Shown here: positions 1-8,507 of the stretch, one piece after another
Numbering within the stretch: position 1 is the stretch's first letter
Layout: every line of letters begins with the position of its first letter
Assembly (NCBI RefSeq): GCF_000418365.1
Contig: NC_021663.1
Span: forward strand, 1,240,001-1,304,000
DNA length: 64,000 nt
Direction of reading: 5' to 3'
Origin: Corynebacterium terpenotabidum Y-11
Lineage (GTDB): Bacteria > Actinomycetota > Actinomycetes > Mycobacteriales > Mycobacteriaceae
Notes under the pieces: model-generated
The model's input: the letters and a program-made list of their open reading frames with translations, nothing else
What the model was told of the DNA's origin: nothing
Databases searched by the model: none
Translations under genes and position numbers: made by a program

Positions 1-500
1 CGACCTTCGCGGAGATGTCCTCGAGCAGCGGGCCGAGTGATCGGTAGGACTCGGCGGGGCCGCCGGGCATGATCGCCGGGCCGTTGAGGGCACCTTCCTC
101 GCCGCCGGAGATACCGGCGCCGACGAAGTGCAGGTTGCGGGCGGCCATCTCCGATTCACGACGGATCGTGTCGGTGTACAGGGCGTTGCCGCCGTCGATG
201 ATGATGTCACCGGGCTCCATGGCATCGGCCAGCTGGTTGATCACCGCGTCGGTGGCCTTGCCCGCCTGCACCATGATCAGGGCGCGGCGGGGGCGCTCCA
301 GAGAGGCGACGAACTCCTCGACACTGGCGGCGGGAACGAAGGATCCGGTGGTTCCGAACTCCGCCATGAACTCGTCGGTCTTCGTGGTGGTGCGGTTGTA
401 CACGGCGACGGTGTGGCCGTGGTTGGCGAAGTTACGGGCGATGTTCGAGCCCATCACTGCCAGGCCCACGACACCGATCTGTGCGGAGGATTCAGTCATG
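1..500 (-). CDS. gnd: 6-phosphogluconate dehydrogenase, decarboxylating (N-terminal part; runs off the window)
   Basis: Oxidises and decarboxylates 6-phosphogluconate to ribulose 5-phosphate in the cytosolic oxidative pentose phosphate pathway, yielding NADPH. About 166 residues are visible. The N-terminus begins MTESSAQIGVVGLAVMG and carries the Rossmann dinucleotide motif GLAVMG at about residues 12-17. The NRTT stretch at about 35-38 suits NADP binding. The family signature GISGGEEGA lies near residue 130. The ATG at 498-500 is chosen because the Rossmann motif follows at the expected distance and a -10 element sits 8 bases upstream. The gene is divergent from the thioesterase. The C-terminal two thirds lie outside the window. 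Confidence 0.95.
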
Positions 501-508
501 GTTGACCA

Positions 509-514
509 TAGTAG
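509..514 (-). promoter_or_regulatory. -10 element of gnd (probably leaderless transcript)
   Basis: TACTAT on the minus strand ends 8 bases before the gnd ATG. There is no Shine-Dalgarno sequence in the gap. This fits transcription starting at or next to the A of the start codon. Confidence 0.55.
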
Positions 515-616
515 CGTCCGGTCGGACGGGTCCGCCCATCAAGCCACGGCAGGCCACAGATTGTGGTTAGACTCACCGGAGAACAAACACGACGACGGTA
601 ACCGAGGAGAACGCAG

Positions 617-1141
617 ATGGCGGAGTACACCGACGAAGAGAAGGCCGCGTACAAGAAGAAGAAGGCCGCGGTCATGGCCCGGATGGTGGAACTGCTGGGA
701 CGGGTCAACTCGGGTGAGCTGACGGATGCGGAGTCTGCGGAATTGGCTGCGATGTTCGAAGGGGCCGGCGCTGGCCTGGATCACACCCTCGGGGTGAAGT
801 ACGTGGCTTTCGCCCCGGAGCTGGTCCTCGAGCTGACCGTTACCCGGGATCATGTCCAGCCGTGGGGGATCACCAACGGTGGGGTCTACGCCAGCCTCGG
901 AGAATCCGCCGGATCCTTCGCCGGGTTCATCGCCGCCGGTGGGACGTCCAGTGTCATGGGCATCACGAACTCCACGAATTTCCTCAGGCCGTCGACGCCC
1001 GGGGACGTGATCCGGTCGACCGCCCATCCGGTCCACACCGGCCGGACCAGTCAACTGTGGCGGATCGAGCACGTCAACGCGGCGTCCGGAAAACTGCTGG
1101 CGACCACGGAGCTTCGCACCGTCGTCGCCGCGCGCGGGTAA
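617..1141 (+). CDS. PaaI-family hotdog-fold thioesterase
   Basis: A 174-residue acyl-CoA thioesterase-like protein. A Lys/Glu-rich helical N-terminus (about residues 1-50) precedes a single hotdog domain. The stretch HVQPWGITNGGVYASLGES at about 82-100 is the PaaI-type helix entry; family members usually have H-G-G there. The natural acyl substrate cannot be read from sequence. The ATG at 617 has AGGAGA six bases upstream, and TAGACT near 570 is a plausible -10. The gene is divergent from gnd, the arrangement also known in other corynebacteria. Fold assignment is firm; substrate is unknown. Confidence 0.85.
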   Translation: MAEYTDEEKAAYKKKKAAVMARMVELLGRVNSGELTDAESAELAAMFEGAGAGLDHTLGVKYVAFAPELVLELTVTRDHVQPWGITNGGVYASLGESAGSFAGFIAAGGTSSVMGITNSTNFLRPSTPGDVIRSTAHPVHTGRTSQLWRIEHVNAASGKLLATTELRTVVAARG

Positions 1142-1176
1142 CTGGCGCGGTTACCGGGCGCTGTCACCGGGCACTG

Positions 1177-2751
1177 TCACCGGGCGCGGCGTCCCGCCTG
1201 GTCGAAGAACTCCACCTCCCACCGGGAGGCGTCGAGGAAGGCTCGGGCGGCCTCGGCCCGCTGCGCCGGGGTGGCGTCGGCGAAAGCCTGCTCGACCAGT
1301 GACACCGCCTGTCGGACACTGGCGATGAAACTCTCATCAGAGTAGGCGTCCACCCACACCGCGAAGGGGTTGTCTGCGGGGGAGGTCGCCGCCAGCTCCA
1401 GTCCGACCTCCGCGTACAGCCAGTAGCAGGGCAGGACTGCGGCAGCACCGACGACATGGTCGCGGGTCTGGACACAGCGCATGAGATGGGAGGTGTAGGA
1501 CGCCGTCACGGGGGAGGGATCGGCCGGGGCGACATCCCCCAGCCAGGTGCGGTGCAGTTCCGCTTCCTCCTCGAGGCATTCGGCGGCACCAGTCACCCAG
1601 AACAGTGCGGACTCCTGGTCCGGGGCGGAGGCGGCGAGACTCGCCAGTGCAGGAGAGTAGCGGGAAAGGTAGACCGCGTCCTGGGCGAGGTAGAAGGAGA
1701 AGTCGTCGCGATCGAGGGTGCCGGCCCCAAGATCGGTGATGAACGGCAGAGCGGTGATGTCGGCGAACAGGGACGCCGAGGCGTCCCACAGTGCGGCGGT
1801 CCATGGGCCGGCCGCGGCGATGCGGGGTGCGGTGTCGGGGGTCCGGGCCGGGGCCGGGGTCTGGACCGGCGCGAGGTCGGCGGGGGTGTGGATCTCCCCA
1901 GCGACGGACGCGGTGAGGGCCCAGGGGGTGGTGTCTGCGGCAGCGGCGAGACGGCGGGCCCGGTGGGTGTGGTCCACTGGCCCGTTTCCGGTGCCGACGT
2001 GCAGATCATCGGCATAGCGGATCGCCTCGGCGAGCCAGTCGGTCGACCAGCGCAGTGCGTCGGTGACGGAGTCGCCGCTGGCGAGCCGGGTGGTCAGGGC
2101 CGAGGACAGGGAACAGCCGGTGCCGTGGGTGTTGTTCGTCGCCACGCGGGCGACCGGGACACGGTGCGTGGTGCCGTCCGGGGTGACAACCGCATTGTCG
2201 GCTGCCGCACCGGACAGGTGACCTCCCTTGACGATGACGGTGGTGCCCAGCTCGGTGGCAAGGTGGCGGCCCTGTTCCAGCGCCTCGTCGAAGGTCTCCG
2301 CGACCTCCGTGTCTCCGAGAACCGCGAGCTCGGCGAGATTCGGGGTGATGACGTCGGCGAGCCGACACAGGTCGACCAGCGCCCGTTCGGCGTCCGGGGT
2401 GAGCAGGCGGTCGCCACTGGTCGCCACCATCACCGGGTCGACGACGAGCACGGGCACCGGGTGGGTGTGCAGGTACTCGGTGACGGTCCGGGTGATGTCG
2501 ACGGTGCCGAGCATGCCGATCTTCACGGCGTCCACGGTCACGTCGTCGAAGACGGCGTCGAGTTGCTCGGTGAGGAATGAGATGTCCGGGGTGTGGATGC
2601 TGCGCACGCCACGGGTGTTCTGGGCGACCAGGGCGGTGACCACGGTCATGGCGAAACCGCCGGCGGCGCCGATCGACTTGATGTCCGCCTGGATGCCGGC
2701 GCCGCCGGTCGGGTCGGTTCCGGCGATGGACAGGACGCGGGGGATGGTCAC
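1177..2751 (-). CDS. thiD: Fused hydroxymethylpyrimidine (phosphate) kinase / TenA-type thiaminase II
   Basis: A 524-residue fusion. Residues 1 to about 265 are a ThiD (PfkB-like) kinase that phosphorylates HMP and HMP-P: IAGTDPTGGAGIQADIKS at the N-terminus, VKGGH mid-domain, and the anion-hole motif HGTGCSLSSAL near 225. A Pro/Thr/Ala-rich linker follows. From about 310 to the end is a TenA domain, which salvages aminopyrimidines from degraded thiamine. It shows LPCYWLYAEVG (with the TenA catalytic Cys) and SRWEVEFF near the C-terminus. GTG at 2749-2751 is chosen because it overlaps the thiE stop in a GTGA junction and starts directly at the ThiD fold. It is the last gene of the riboswitch-controlled thi operon. 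The ThiD-TenA fusion is common in corynebacteria. Confidence 0.92.
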   Translation of the reverse strand: MTIPRVLSIAGTDPTGGAGIQADIKSIGAAGGFAMTVVTALVAQNTRGVRSIHTPDISFLTEQLDAVFDDVTVDAVKIGMLGTVDITRTVTEYLHTHPVPVLVVDPVMVATSGDRLLTPDAERALVDLCRLADVITPNLAELAVLGDTEVAETFDEALEQGRHLATELGTTVIVKGGHLSGAAADNAVVTPDGTTHRVPVARVATNNTHGTGCSLSSALTTRLASGDSVTDALRWSTDWLAEAIRYADDLHVGTGNGPVDHTHRARRLAAAADTTPWALTASVAGEIHTPADLAPVQTPAPARTPDTAPRIAAAGPWTAALWDASASLFADITALPFITDLGAGTLDRDDFSFYLAQDAVYLSRYSPALASLAASAPDQESALFWVTGAAECLEEEAELHRTWLGDVAPADPSPVTASYTSHLMRCVQTRDHVVGAAAVLPCYWLYAEVGLELAATSPADNPFAVWVDAYSDESFIASVRQAVSLVEQAFADATPAQRAEAARAFLDASRWEVEFFDQAGRRAR

Positions 2752-3437
2752 GGGAGGATCTCCTGACGGGTGCGGGTGATGATCGTGTGCAGTGCGGTGG
2801 CGGAGGCCTGCGGGTCCGTGGCGGACATGACGGCGGAGACGGTGCACAGGCCGTCCACTCCGGTGCGGACCAGGTCCGCGGCGTTGGTGAGGCCGACATG
2901 GCCGATGGCGACCGACGGGATCCCCAGGTCGCGGGCCAGGGAGGCGAGTCTCCGGACGCCGACGATCCCGAGCGGGGCGGCGGCGTCCGGTTTGGTGGAG
3001 GTCTGCTCCACCGGGCCAATGCCGAGGACGTCGGGCGGGCGGACGCCGTCCCGGAGGTCGCGGGCGACAGCCTCGAGATGTTCCCCGTTCTCGACGGACA
3101 GTCCAATCATGAGGTGGTCGGGCAACAGCGCCCGGGCCTGTCGGTAGGGCATGTCGTCCTGACCGATGTGCAGGTGCAGGCCGAGGTCGATGGCAGCGCC
3201 GACGCGGTCGTTGACGAACAGGGGGACGCGACCGGCGAGGCTGCGGGCCAGGGTGGCGGCCCGGGCGGTGAACTCGGTGGGGTCGGCGGACTTGTCGCGG
3301 AGCTGGACCACGCTCACTCCGCCACGGACGGCGGCGTCCACGATGGTCGGCACCTGGTCGGGTCCGCCGCCGAGGTCCGGGTCGGTGACCAGGTAGAGCG
3401 ACCAGTCGATGTGGCCAGTGGCAGGCTCAGTGGTCAT
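2748..3437 (-). CDS. thiE: Thiamine-phosphate synthase
   Basis: A 229-residue TIM-barrel enzyme that couples HMP pyrophosphate to thiazole phosphate to make thiamine phosphate. Family motifs in order: LYLVTDP at the N-terminus, [10 protein letters not shown] at about 44-53, PLFVNDRVG near 72, HIGQDDMP near 90, and [14 protein letters not shown] near 140. The start overlaps the end of thiM by 11 bases and the stop overlaps the thiD GTG by 4 bases, so all three proteins are translationally coupled. Length and motifs match the family. Confidence 0.95.
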   Translation of the reverse strand: MTTEPATGHIDWSLYLVTDPDLGGGPDQVPTIVDAAVRGGVSVVQLRDKSADPTEFTARAATLARSLAGRVPLFVNDRVGAAIDLGLHLHIGQDDMPYRQARALLPDHLMIGLSVENGEHLEAVARDLRDGVRPPDVLGIGPVEQTSTKPDAAAPLGIVGVRRLASLARDLGIPSVAIGHVGLTNAADLVRTGVDGLCTVSAVMSATDPQASATALHTIITRTRQEILP

Positions 3438-4308
3438 TGACGCCCACCAGTTCTGCGAGGTGATCAGTGGTCAGGGCGTCAAGAGCGTCGAGCCAGGCCA
3501 CCGCGAAGCTCCCGGGGGCGGACGCCGTGCGCGCAGCGAGTATCCCGGCCGCCCCGGCGTGAGCGTGGGCGGCGACAACGGCGGCATGTCGGTCCGGTGC
3601 GGCAGGGGTGTGTCCCGCGGGCCCTGCATTCTCCGCCCCGAGGTAGGCGGCGGTGAGCGCCCCGAGGGAGCAGCCGGTGCCGACGACCCGCTGCATCAGC
3701 GGATCACCCGAGGTCAGCCAGGTAACCTGGGGGAGACTGTCGGGGACGCTGTCGGGGACACTGATGATGAGGTCACGGGGGCCGGAGACGGCGATGACTG
3801 CCCCGGTTGCGCGGGCTAACGCGAGGGCCGCCGGTTCGGCGGATTCCACCGCATCGGTGGAATCGACGCCGCGTCCACCGGTCGCACCGCCGCTGCCCGG
3901 AACGTTATCTTCCGGACTGCCAGCGACCAGTGCGGCCAAGGCACGGATCTCGGAGGGGTTCCCGCGGATCGCGGTGGGGTGGCGGAGCGCCAGTTCCGCG
4001 GCGACCGCTGAGCGGGTCGCCGGGCCGCCGCAGGCCACAGGGTCCAAGACCCACGGGGTGCCGGTGGCGGTGGCGCCGTTGACCGCTGCCCGCATCGCCT
4101 GGTACATCGCAGCGGTCGGAGTGCCGAGGTTGACGAGGACGCCCGAGGCGACCGTGGCGAAGTCACCGGCCTCATCCGGGGTGTCCACCATGGCAGGGGA
4201 CGCTCCGGCAGCCAGCAGGACATTGGCGGTGAACTGGGTGACGACCGTGTTGGTGAGGCACTGCACCAGAGGTGTGGTGCTGCGCAGCTGGTCGAGGCGT
4301 GCGGACAT
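3427..4308 (-). CDS. thiM: Hydroxyethylthiazole kinase
   Basis: A 293-residue ribokinase-fold kinase that phosphorylates the thiazole alcohol in thiamine salvage. Visible features: [19 protein letters not shown] near the N-terminus, [12 protein letters not shown] at about 134-145, and the catalytic anion-hole motif [13 protein letters not shown] near 210. A Gly/Asp-rich loop with [10 protein letters not shown] (about 158-167) is longer than usual. It is the first gene of the thi operon. The ATG at 4306-4308 lies 7 bases after the TPP aptamer, and its ribosome-binding site is the last strand of the aptamer. No thiC or thiG is in this window. Confidence 0.95.
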   Translation of the reverse strand: MSARLDQLRSTTPLVQCLTNTVVTQFTANVLLAAGASPAMVDTPDEAGDFATVASGVLVNLGTPTAAMYQAMRAAVNGATATGTPWVLDPVACGGPATRSAVAAELALRHPTAIRGNPSEIRALAALVAGSPEDNVPGSGGATGGRGVDSTDAVESAEPAALALARATGAVIAVSGPRDLIISVPDSVPDSLPQVTWLTSGDPLMQRVVGTGCSLGALTAAYLGAENAGPAGHTPAAPDRHAAVVAAHAHAGAAGILAARTASAPGSFAVAWLDALDALTTDHLAELVGVNDH

Positions 4309-4315
4309 CTGACAA

Positions 4316-4386
4316 TCCCTTCGCTAGTCCGAACTAGGGCAGGTTCAGCGGGTGTGTTCTCAGCGCCGTCGGTGGCGCACCCCGTT
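4316..4386 (-). promoter_or_regulatory. TPP riboswitch (thi box) controlling thiM-thiE-thiD/tenA
   Basis: Read on the minus strand, the segment shows the thi-box core: GGGGTGCGCC, then GGCGCTGAGAACACACCC, GCTGAACCTG, then GGACTAGCGAAGGGA. These are the P1 5' strand, the conserved CUGAGA of the pyrimidine-sensing arm, and the P4/P5 pyrophosphate-sensing arm. The closing P1 strand contains AGGGA, which lies 7 bases before the thiM ATG. The Shine-Dalgarno sequence is therefore part of the aptamer, implying direct translational repression by TPP. Confidence 0.92.
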
Positions 4387-4508
4387 GTCTGTGCCTTCCA
4401 CGGTAGCTGACGGTCCCTCCAGTGGGCGCCGGCTCCTCCCCGTCGTCCCCACCACTTCCGGTGCCGACGGTGGAGGTGCTCCCGCCTGTCGGGCACTCCG
4501 CCCGGGCA

Positions 4509-4571
4509 CACCGAGACACCCTCACCGGCACACTTCCGGGTGGAAGCGGTGCCGGTGAGGGTGTCTCGGTG
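4509..4571 (-). terminator. 22-bp perfect hairpin downstream of ndh
   Basis: Bases 4509-4530 and 4550-4571 are perfectly complementary (22 bp). The 19-base loop itself can form a 5-bp stem (4533-4537 with 4542-4546). It lies 58 bases past the ndh stop on the ndh transcript. There is no T-tract, which is common for terminators in GC-rich actinobacteria. It separates ndh from the thi riboswitch. The rest of 4387-4628 holds no recognisable gene. Confidence 0.6.
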
Positions 4572-4628
4572 AGGCGGCTCGACGAGTGGGGAAGCAGAAT
4601 GCCCCGGTCGGGCCGGGAGAACCGTGGA

Positions 4629-6056
4629 CTAGTCGGCGGTCGGCTTGATGTCGCGACCTTCGCCGACCTTGAGGTTGTCACGCACCATGACGGAGCGGAC
4701 GCCCTTCTCGTCCTCCAGCTCGCGGAGTTTCTGGAGGGTGTTGCGGCCGTGGAGCTGCTGGCGGGTGGCCACCAGGTTCCAGCGGTTCGGGGACAGGGAG
4801 TTGAGGCCCCAGCTGTAGGCGGCGACGAAGCGGTTACGGAAACCGACGAGGAACATCATGTGAACGGCGAGCCACATCAGCCAGCCGAGGAATCCGGTGA
4901 TCTCGCGGTCGCCGAGCTTCACCACGGCGTAGAAGCGGGAGACGATGGCCATCGTGCCCTTGTCGTGGTACTCGAAAGCGCCACGCTCGCTCTTCCCCTC
5001 GTTGACCTGGGCCTTGATGTTGTCTGCGACGAACTGGCCACCCTGGATTGCGACCTGTGCCAGACCGGGGAGGCGGTTGTAGCTCATCATGTCGCCGATG
5101 ATGTAGACGTCCTTCTGGTCGCCGACGGACAGGTCATCGTTGACCGGGACGCGGCCGGCGCGGTCGGCCTCGACGCCGTCGATCTGATCGGCGATCATCT
5201 TGCCGAGCGGGCTGGCGGCCACACCGGCGGACCAGATCTTGCAGTAGGAGCCGACGGAGGTCTCTTCCTCGGTCTTCATGCTCTTCCAGGTCACGCCGTG
5301 GGCGTCGACGTTGGTGACCAGGGAGTCGGTGACGACCTCGACACCGAGCTTCTCCAGCTTCTTCTGGGCCTTCTTGCCCAGGTTCTTGCCGAAGGGCGGG
5401 AGGACCTGGGGGGAGCCGTCGACGAGGAGAATACGGGCGGTGTTCGTGTCGATGCCACGGAATTCGTTGCGCAGGGTACGGTGCGCCATCTCGGCGACCT
5501 GGCCGGCGAGTTCGACACCGGTGGGGCCGGCACCGACGATGACGAAGGTCAGGAGGCGCTTGCGCTCTTCGGGGTCTTCGGTGATCTCGGCGCGCTCGAA
5601 GGCGCCGGTGATCCGGGCGCGGATCTCGAGGGCATCATCGATGCTCTTCATGCCGGGGGCGAACTCGGCGAAGTGGTCGTTGCCGAAGTAGGACTGGCCC
5701 GCGCCGGCGGCGACGATGAGGGAATCATATTGCAGGACGACTTCACGGCCACCGAGGTCAGCGGTGACGATCTTGTCGGCGACATTGACGTCACGGACCT
5801 CGGCCTTGACCACGCGCACGTTATTCTGCTTGCGCAGGATCTGGCGGATGGTGGGGGCGATCTCGCCGGAGGAGAGGACACCGGTGGCCACCTGGTACAG
5901 CAGCGGCTGGAAAAGGTGGTGGTTGGTGCGGTCGATGATGGTCACATCGACGTCAGCGTCAGCGAGCCGCTGGGCAGCGAACAGGCCGCCGAAACCGGCT
6001 CCGACGATGACGACGTGGTGACGACCGCCAGCGGGACGGGTCGGGGTGGATGCCAT
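4629..6056 (-). CDS. ndh: Type II NADH:quinone oxidoreductase
   Basis: A 475-residue single-subunit, non-proton-pumping NADH dehydrogenase that feeds electrons to menaquinone at the inner face of the membrane. The FAD-binding motif VVIVGAGFGGLFAAQRL is at about residues 14-30. The NADH-binding motif FVIVGAGPTGVELAGQ is near 170. The second FAD signature, VYIIGDMM, is near 318. The hydrophobic stretch LGWLMWLAVHMMFLVGF near 398 is the membrane-anchoring region. The ATG at 6056 has GAGGAGA 8 bases upstream. Corynebacteria rely on this enzyme as they lack complex I. It is followed divergently by a cyclopropane-synthase-like gene, as in C. glutamicum. Confidence 0.96.
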   Translation of the reverse strand: MASTPTRPAGGRHHVVIVGAGFGGLFAAQRLADADVDVTIIDRTNHHLFQPLLYQVATGVLSSGEIAPTIRQILRKQNNVRVVKAEVRDVNVADKIVTADLGGREVVLQYDSLIVAAGAGQSYFGNDHFAEFAPGMKSIDDALEIRARITGAFERAEITEDPEERKRLLTFVIVGAGPTGVELAGQVAEMAHRTLRNEFRGIDTNTARILLVDGSPQVLPPFGKNLGKKAQKKLEKLGVEVVTDSLVTNVDAHGVTWKSMKTEEETSVGSYCKIWSAGVAASPLGKMIADQIDGVEADRAGRVPVNDDLSVGDQKDVYIIGDMMSYNRLPGLAQVAIQGGQFVADNIKAQVNEGKSERGAFEYHDKGTMAIVSRFYAVVKLGDREITGFLGWLMWLAVHMMFLVGFRNRFVAAYSWGLNSLSPNRWNLVATRQQLHGRNTLQKLRELEDEKGVRSVMVRDNLKVGEGRDIKPTAD

Positions 6057-6159
6057 GGAAGTGTCTCCTCGCTCTCCGACGCCTTCGTCACACCGGTGTG
6101 GGGTAAGACGGCCGCGCCGTAGGTATTGATCTCAGCTGCACGTCAGACTAGGTAGCCTG

Positions 6160-6180
6160 TTGACGGGTACTGACCGTCAA
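6160..6180. promoter_or_regulatory. Inverted repeat in the ndh upstream region
   Basis: TTGACGG - 7 bases - CCGTCAA is a perfect 7-bp inverted repeat about 105 bases upstream of the ndh start. TTGACG on the minus strand could also serve as a -35, with TACCTA/TAGTCT downstream. It looks like a dimeric regulator site at the ndh promoter. The regulator is unknown. The remainder of 6057-6393 holds no gene I can support. Confidence 0.4.
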
Positions 6181-6406
6181 CCGACTGCCGGACGGCAACC
6201 TCGGGTGTTATGCGGCTAGTGTAGTGGTTTATTCCGAGGTGTTCAGGTCGTGGGTACGCCACCGGCGCTTCCATTGCCCGGAGATGTCCGTTTGGCTGCG
6301 TCCCGGCCAGGCAGGGGTGACCTCAACCACCCCTGTCGGCGGTGCGGTCTACCCCGGCACTGCCCCCGGCGACGCCGGCAGATGCGTTCAGTGAAAGGAG
6401 TTGCGG

Positions 6407-7672
6407 TTGTCCGAGGGCTACATCGACCCCGAACGGTGGCCGGACCTTGTCCGGCGCCCGGAGGCGGCGTTGCTCGGCACCCGCGCAGCACGGGTGCGGG
6501 AACGTCTCGAGACACTCACCCGGGACAACGGCATCTCCTTGACCCCGGCGGACAGTCCGCATTTCTTCATGCGCGACGGTCTGGTCCTTGACCGGATCGT
6601 CAGCGACGGCTGGCTGGGCCTCGCCGAGGGCTATATGGCCGGGGAATGGTCGGCGGACCCACTGCCGCAGGTGTTGGGGGTGCTGCTCACCCGCCCGCTG
6701 GAGGCGGGGTTCGGCGGGTTCGTCGCACGGCGTCGTCGTCGTGACTTCGGACGGGTGGGCTCCGGTGAGCTGCCGGACGCGCTGACCGAGCTGTACACGG
6801 GGGAGACCCGGGCCACCGGGTCCGCCTTGTTCTCCTCGGGTGTCCGGACTTCGGCGACCCGGGACGAGACCCAGTTCGGGCGGAATGTGTCGGTGGTGGA
6901 GAGCTGGATGGACGCCCCGGACCACCTCGACCGTGCTGATCTGGATGACGCCCAGGTCCACCGCATCACCCGGATGCTGGATATGGGACGTGTCGGCCCG
7001 GGGGACCGGGTGCTGGAGCTGCCATCCAGCGGTGGTGCACTCGCGGTGCTCGCAGCACGTCGGGGGGCGCGGGTCGATGTCCTCACCTCGGATCCCGACC
7101 ATGCGGATGCGGTGCGTCGGCGTGCCCATGCCGCCGGCGTCGGCGGTGCGGTCCGGGTGGAGACGATCCGGGGGCAGCTGCCGTCACCGCGGCAGTGGTC
7201 GGGTGATTATGACGCCGTGTTCAGCGTGGAGCGGATGGAGATCCTCGGTGACGGGGGTACGGAGCAGTTCCTATCTGTGGTGCACCGGATGCTCGTCCCC
7301 GGTGGTGTCGCCGTGATCCAGTCGGTGGTCGAGGGTGGTCGGTCGTCTCTGGCAGATGAGGTCGTGACGCAGAGTCTCGACGTGATGCGGGCCTATGTGT
7401 GGCCGGCGTTGCAGTACCCGACGATCGGACATGTGGTGTCGCGGGCGAACCGGGCTGGGCTGGAACTGGCCCGCGAGGTGCATCTCGGGTCCCATTTCGG
7501 GGAGACTCTGCGTCTGTGGCGTTCGGCGTTCCGCTCGCGGGAGCGCCAGGCGGCGGCCGCCGGGTTTGATCCGGTGTACCGACGGCTGTGGGACTACCAG
7601 TTTGCTCTGCATGAGGCGTTGGTGGTGGCGGGGGCGCTGGACTGCGTCCAGTTCATTCTGCGTCGTCGGTGA
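6407..7672 (+). CDS. Cyclopropane-fatty-acid-synthase-like protein with degenerate catalytic motifs
   Basis: A 421-residue protein with the CFA synthase architecture: N-terminal lipid-binding region (DGLVLDRIVSDGWLGLAEGYMAGEW, split here, about 48-72) and a C-terminal SAM-methyltransferase domain. TTG at 6407 is preferred over TTG at 6401 because AAAGGAG ends at 6400, giving 6-base spacing. It sits beside ndh, the position of ufaA in C. glutamicum. The substrate-site HYD..GN.FY segment and the active-site YS.A.F segment of real CFA synthases are missing. Motif I reads LELPSSGG instead of the usual D/E-x-G-C-G-W-G. It retains VPGGVAVIQS and a CFA-like C-terminus. It may be a diverged enzyme or a non-catalytic lipid-binding relative. 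Confidence 0.8.
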   Translation: MSEGYIDPERWPDLVRRPEAALLGTRAARVRERLETLTRDNGISLTPADSPHFFMRDGLVLDRIVSDGWLGLAEGYMAGEWSADPLPQVLGVLLTRPLEAGFGGFVARRRRRDFGRVGSGELPDALTELYTGETRATGSALFSSGVRTSATRDETQFGRNVSVVESWMDAPDHLDRADLDDAQVHRITRMLDMGRVGPGDRVLELPSSGGALAVLAARRGARVDVLTSDPDHADAVRRRAHAAGVGGAVRVETIRGQLPSPRQWSGDYDAVFSVERMEILGDGGTEQFLSVVHRMLVPGGVAVIQSVVEGGRSSLADEVVTQSLDVMRAYVWPALQYPTIGHVVSRANRAGLELAREVHLGSHFGETLRLWRSAFRSRERQAAAAGFDPVYRRLWDYQFALHEALVVAGALDCVQFILRRR

Positions 7673-8327
7673 CGGATCCGGGGTGCTCCCCGGTGCCCAG
7701 GGTCAACCGGGTGGCCATGTCCCGGCGTTCCCTGGCTGCGTGTCGACGCATCCGGATGACCTTGATGATGACCGGCACGAGTACGGCGGTCACACCGGCG
7801 AGGATGATGAGGTCGAGATAGTCCCGGAGGAAGGCGATGCCGCCGAGCAGGTATCCCAGTGAGGTAATGCCTGCGCCCCAGGCGAAGCAGCCCAGGACCG
7901 ACCAGAAGGTGAAGGTGGCGTGCGGCATTCTCGCGATCCCGGCGACAAGGGGGGTGACGGTCCGCACGACGGGGACGAAGCGGGCGAAGAGGACCGTGAC
8001 GGATCCGTAGCGGTGGAAAAAGCCCTCGGTTGTCGTCACCGCGTCCGGGCCGATCCAGTTGAGGACGCGGGACTGCAGGGCGGCGGGGCCGTAGTGTTTG
8101 CCGAGGGAGTAGCCGACCTGGTCTCCGACAGCGGCGGCGAGCGGGATAAAGAGGCACAACGCCCACAGTGGGGCGAAGGGGTTGTCGGAGGCGGCCATGA
8201 TTCCGGCGGTGAACAGGAGGGTGTCCCCGGGGAAGATGAAGCCGATGAGGACTCCGGTCTCCATGAAGATGATGAGGAGGATCCCTGCGAGACCGAAGGT
8301 GGTCAGCAGACTGTCAACGTCGAACAT
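7653..8327 (-). CDS. DedA-family inner-membrane protein
   Basis: A 224-residue multi-pass membrane protein of the DedA/SNARE-associated (VTT) family, whose members act in lipid-carrier flipping and membrane homeostasis. Family motifs: FMETGVLIGFIFPGDTLLFTAG near the N-terminus (given in two parts by residues 20-42), GDQVGYSLGKHYG near 65-78, and FARFVPVVRTVTPLVAGIA near 107-125 with the essential Arg residues. The ATG at 8325-8327 starts directly at the first helix; longer starts add an implausible Arg/Pro stretch. It is convergent with the CFA-like gene, overlapping it by 20 bases. Confidence 0.92.
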   Translation of the reverse strand: MFDVDSLLTTFGLAGILLIIFMETGVLIGFIFPGDTLLFTAGIMAASDNPFAPLWALCLFIPLAAAVGDQVGYSLGKHYGPAALQSRVLNWIGPDAVTTTEGFFHRYGSVTVLFARFVPVVRTVTPLVAGIARMPHATFTFWSVLGCFAWGAGITSLGYLLGGIAFLRDYLDLIILAGVTAVLVPVIIKVIRMRRHAARERRDMATRLTLGTGEHPGSVTDDAE

Positions 8328-8507
8328 GCAGCGATGGCCTCGCTTAGCCAGGAGGAGGAAGATGGAGCTGGGGCGGGCCGGAATTGACCCGGAACCAGTG
8401 AAAGTTCCGGGAAGTTCGGAAAGCCCGGCGAGACAGCGTCCCCCAGGATAGGCCAACGGTCTCGGGAGTGCGTTTCCCGGACCGTTGATCAGGATGCGAC
8501 CGGCTCC

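Noticed and set aside
539..1072. Minus-strand frame opposite the thioesterase gene
   Set aside because: Antisense shadow of a gene with a good ribosome-binding site and a known fold.
8368..8402. A T-arm-like sequence upstream of the DedA gene suggesting a tRNA
   Set aside because: The loop resembles GTCAATT, but no acceptor stem, D arm or anticodon arm can be formed around it.
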